The notes beneath the pieces are model-generated. The model did no database searches. It had not been told where the DNA came from and saw only the letters and a list, made by a program, of their open reading frames with translations. Both the position numbers and the translations under genes were made by a program. 64,000 nucleotides of DNA from Xestospongia bergquistia (lineage: Eukaryota; Porifera; Demospongiae; Haplosclerida; Petrosiidae), in the NCBI GenBank assembly GCA_963965975.1, contig OZ014421.1:5693001-5757000 (forward strand). Reading direction: 5' to 3'. Numbering within the stretch: position 1 is the stretch's first letter; each line of letters begins with the position of its first letter. This document shows positions 49,976-64,000 of the stretch, one piece after another.

Positions 49976-50884
49976 TCATTCTAGTTCGTACTTCAAATTA
50001 TACCAAAAATTGTCCCAGGCTTTCATTACACTTACCAATGTTAAAGTAGTTAGAGCAGGTTGATTAGAGCACTGGGGTCGTCTGTCCCTCATAATACATT
50101 GTACATAGTGCTTATGGGCCCTTTTATGACCAGAGGTAATTGTTAGTGGAAAAGGTAATCCATCTCTCATTAGGGAACCACACCAAAGCAATCGACATGT
50201 TCGGCCATTCCCATCTACAAAAGGATGCAGTGATATAACTTCAAACAGCAGCCAACTTGCTAGTTGATAAGGATCATGAGGTAATGAAGCTTTTCTATTG
50301 TATGTGTCAACAATTTTCTTCATATTTCTAGGTACACAGTCACAATGTGGAAAAACATGATCACCAGAATGAACTGGTATCTCTCTATATGACCCTGCAT
50401 TGACTGGAGTCCCTTCTTCTGTTTTTAAATTTATCATAAGGATTTGATGGATATCTTTAATCATTTCCTCTGATAAAGGATTTGCAGAGACTGCCCATTG
50501 TTTTAACTTTTTATATGCCAGAAGATGCTGAACAAGTTGTCTCCTACTCAATCTTTCACGTTCAGCGTCCTCAATCGATGCACCACCTTTCAGAATGTCC
50601 TCTATCGTAGCTTTTGTTTCCGCATCATATATTTTCTCTAGGATTTTATAAGTCTCGTACTGACTTAGACCTTCTGCCATCGTCAACTCCAGCTTGTTAG
50701 ACATCCAAACTAAGTTCAGAACTCGTTCTTTCTCATAAGACTTCATCTTAGCACGAATCTCTTCAGAAATTGACGGGTCCTCTTTCCACTTCTTTAAAGA
50801 ATCACAACACCTCTCCCATAATTGAGTTGGATCATCCTCAACGAATGGAAGGCGAGCCAAATCAGGACGATTCACGTCAGACAT
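49976..50884 (-). CDS. Fic/Fido-domain protein (putative AMPylase), intronless
   Basis: 302 residues from the only in-frame ATG (50884). The Fic active-site motif HPFVDGNGR lies at residues 220-228 with catalytic His220. It is preceded by AGSYREIPV and DPYQLASWLLFEVISL, typical of the Fido fold. A helix at about 60-80 carries SNKLEL, placed like the autoinhibitory (S/T)xxxE(G/N) motif, with Leu in the last position. There is no signal peptide, membrane segment or TPR, so it is not the ER enzyme FICD. Fic enzymes usually transfer AMP to hydroxyl side chains; the substrate here is unknown. The intronless structure and bacterial-like layout leave transfer from bacteria possible. A broken second copy follows at 51492-52255. 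Confidence 0.86.
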   Translation of the reverse strand: MSDVNRPDLARLPFVEDDPTQLWERCCDSLKKWKEDPSISEEIRAKMKSYEKERVLNLVWMSNKLELTMAEGLSQYETYKILEKIYDAETKATIEDILKGGASIEDAERERLSRRQLVQHLLAYKKLKQWAVSANPLSEEMIKDIHQILMINLKTEEGTPVNAGSYREIPVHSGDHVFPHCDCVPRNMKKIVDTYNRKASLPHDPYQLASWLLFEVISLHPFVDGNGRTCRLLWCGSLMRDGLPFPLTITSGHKRAHKHYVQCIMRDRRPQCSNQPALTTLTLVSVMKAWDNFWYNLKYELE

Positions 50885-51222
50885 ATTATATCTCGCGGTA
50901 GTGGACTCGTCGTATAGTACTTCTCTAACCCTAAAAGTACACTTTATTGTGGGAAATAATAATGCCACAAATATAAACGATTATGCAATACACATTCAAA
51001 AAAGGCGGGGAAATTGTTAAACACTTATCCTCCCACATTCATATTCATAAGTGATTAGGGTGTGACTATAATTATAATTTTATGCAAAGCCATCTACATA
51101 ATAACCTCGTGAACAATTTAGTTTGTTATTATAAAGCCTATCTATGTGATCATGTATAAATTGTGCAATTTTTCTGGAAGATTTGAGTGTTGTGGTGAAT
51201 TCTGGCTCTATGTTATCAGGTG
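50885..51222. other. Spacer upstream of Fic gene, duplicated downstream
   Basis: It contains the Fic promoter. The segment 51121-51222 (ttattataaagcct ... ggtgaattctggctct) recurs at 52266-52366, marking the end of the tandem duplication unit. Confidence 0.7.
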
Positions 51223-51223
51223 C

Positions 51224-51353
51224 AATCTACTGGACTTACCACTGCTAGTGAAGAGTTGAAGAAACACCAACACCAAGAGGAAGAGGAGGAGGAAGAGGGT
51301 GAATCAAGTGATGAACATTACGAGGACGTTAATAATGATTTGCGATTGGATTA
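51224..51353 (+). pseudogene. Detached CDC37 C-terminal fragment
   Basis: It duplicates the last 43 or so codons of CDC37 (TTASEELKKHQHQEEEEEEE ... YEDVNNDLRLD and the stop), with a few substitutions. It has no start codon, promoter or rest of the gene. Confidence 0.9.
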
Positions 51354-51491
51354 AATGTTTGATAATCAATGATATGTTGTGTTTTTATGTTATATTGTTT
51401 AAATAATTCACTCTTGTGATTCAGGACATGCTTACAATAATTAATAATGATCATAAAATTGTGACATCTGACTAGACTAGTGGCTAATAGT

Positions 51492-52255
51492 TTAATCATT
51501 CATTAGTTCGTACCTCAAATTATACCAAAAATTGTCCCAGGCTCTCATTACACTTACCAATGTTAAAGTAGTTAGAGAAGGTTGATTAGAGTACTGGGGT
51601 CGTCCTTCCCTTTTGATACATTGTACAAAATGCTTACGGGCCCTTTTATGACCAGAGGTAATTGTTAGTGGAAAAGGTAATCCATCTTTCATCAGGGAAC
51701 CACACCAAAGCAATCGACATGTTCGGCCATTCCCATCTACGAAAGGATGCAGCGATAGAACTTCAAACAGCAGCCAACTGCCAGCTGATAAGGATCATGA
51801 GGTAATGAAGCTTTTCTATTGTACGTGTCAACAATTTTCTTCATATCTTTAGGTACACAGTCAGGATGTGGAAAAGCACCATCATCAGAATGAACTGGTA
51901 TCTCTCTGTATGACCCTGCGTTGACTGGATTCCCTTCTTCTGTTTTTAAATTTATCATAAGGGTTTGATGGATATCTTTAATCATTTCCTCTGATAAAGG
52001 TTTTGCAGAAACTGCCCATTGTTTTAACTTTTTATATGCCAGAAGATGTTGAACAAGTTGTCTCCTACTCGATCTTTTTTTTCACGTTCTGCGTCTTCGG
52101 CTAATCCACAACCTCTTGCGATATCATGCTGACTTAAAATATCTTCTATTGTGGCGTGTGATTCAGCATCATAAATTTTCTCGAGAATTTCAAACATCTC
52201 GTACTGACTTATTGGACCTTCTGGCATCGTCAACTCAAGCTTGTTTGTCATCCAA
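51492..52255 (-). pseudogene. Broken Fic-domain gene copy
   Basis: This is the duplicate of the adjacent Fic gene. The HPFVDGNGR-encoding stretch survives, but a 1-nt deletion just upstream (near 51780, DPYQLA then frame loss) and an insertion in the T-run near 52075 break the frame. The first 60 or so codons and the promoter are deleted, so the frame begins at the helix with NKLELTMPEG. The C-terminus gains an MND extension. A functional product is unlikely. Confidence 0.88.
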
Positions 52256-52366
52256 ATAATAATTTATATTTATTATTATAAAGCCTAACTGTGTGATTAT
52301 ATATTAATTGTACAGTTTTTCTGGAAGATTGGGTGTTGTGGTGAATTCTGGCTCTGTGTTATATAG

Positions 52367-52791
52367 CTGCATTGTTTAATTGCCAAAAAATGGAGGCATC
52401 ACTGAGTTAGTGTGACTGATTAGTACTTAATAGTAGGTATAACGTTAACTCAATTCCCACTTGAAAGGATATACAAGTTGATTCAACATCTATTTATATA
52501 TAATTATAATATATTTTTTTAATACTAAGTAGTACATCATATGCAACAAAAGCAAATAAAAAATAAAGACAGTTGACAACATCATATATTAAAGTCTTCA
52601 CTGAACTATCAAATATTGTAGGAACAGAGCATTGAAAATTACACTAATATTTATATAGCTGAAAAAATAATTTATTATATAGTACAGATATTGTATGAGG
52701 AGAACTAGATTTGAAACAAGAAGGAGATACGAGACAAATTCTAAAAGATGCATAAAACATACATTGTATATGTGCAAAATAGTACAATACT
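52367..52791. other. Spacer between duplication and BCAR3-like gene
   Basis: AT-rich 3' flank of the BCAR3-like gene. No gene or structured element is seen. Confidence 0.45.

Positions 52792-64000
<11,209 letters not shown>

Larger units (their letters stand above)
51223..52366. repeat. Tandem segmental duplication of 49551-51222 with deletions
   Basis: The copy starts inside the CDC37 C-terminal coding sequence (ctactggacttaccactgct), keeps its stop and 3' flank, then the Fic gene 3' part and the spacer. About 150 bp matching 49760-49905 and about 410 bp matching 50708-51118 (Fic 5' end and promoter) are missing. Confidence 0.9.

Noticed and set aside
50885..50968. N-terminal extension of the Fic protein from a GTG
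   Set aside because: No in-frame ATG supports it, and GTG initiation is not expected in an animal gene; the ATG at 50884 is preferred.

Overview
The window is AT-rich, intron-bearing animal DNA. Introns are mostly 40-400 bp with GT/AG ends, genes are densely packed on both strands, several start codons lie head to head within 55-240 bp, and no bacterial operon signals are seen. Compact genes, a Roco GTPase with a Death-fold tail, a TRAF-like RING protein and metazoan-type adaptor genes suggest a sponge (demosponge, Amphimedon-like). That taxonomic call is inference; no search was run.

Layout. 1-6067 is a satellite array of about 197-bp units. 7177-10051 (+) encodes a Roco GTPase with a C-terminal Death-fold domain, followed by a decayed copy of its last exon. 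11517-14347 (-) is a CENP-P-like kinetochore gene. 14549-18096 (+) holds three tandem two-exon genes of an unrecognised family. 18396-24810 (-) is a coiled-coil/leucine-rich-repeat protein with one repeat per exon. 25404-28372 (-) is MRPS33, divergent by 55 bp from an intronless SLF2-like gene (28428-29945, +). 30405-35452 (-) is VPS33A, divergent from UTP23 (35693-37431, +). 37690-38997 (-) is an intronless TRAF-like RING protein. 40583-41458 (+) is a TMEM45-like membrane protein. 42148-43551 (+) is selenoprotein F, with an in-frame UGA and a SECIS element at 43590-43656. 44176-48340 (-) is the AP-3 mu subunit, divergent from intronless CDC37 (48533-49684, +). A Fic-domain gene (49976-50884, -) follows; it and the tail of CDC37 were duplicated in tandem, and the second Fic copy is broken. 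52792 to beyond 64000 (-) is a BCAR3/NSP-type adaptor with SAM, SH2 and CDC25-like domains, whose 5' end is outside the window.

Most genes are unrelated housekeeping genes that share only intergenic space. VPS33A (HOPS/CORVET tethering) and AP-3 mu (adaptor) both act in endosome-lysosome traffic, but they are not adjacent. The most unusual content is the tandem family of unknown proteins, the selenoprotein that a standard gene call would truncate, the SH2 domain lacking its phosphotyrosine-binding arginine, and the CDC37-tail/Fic duplication.
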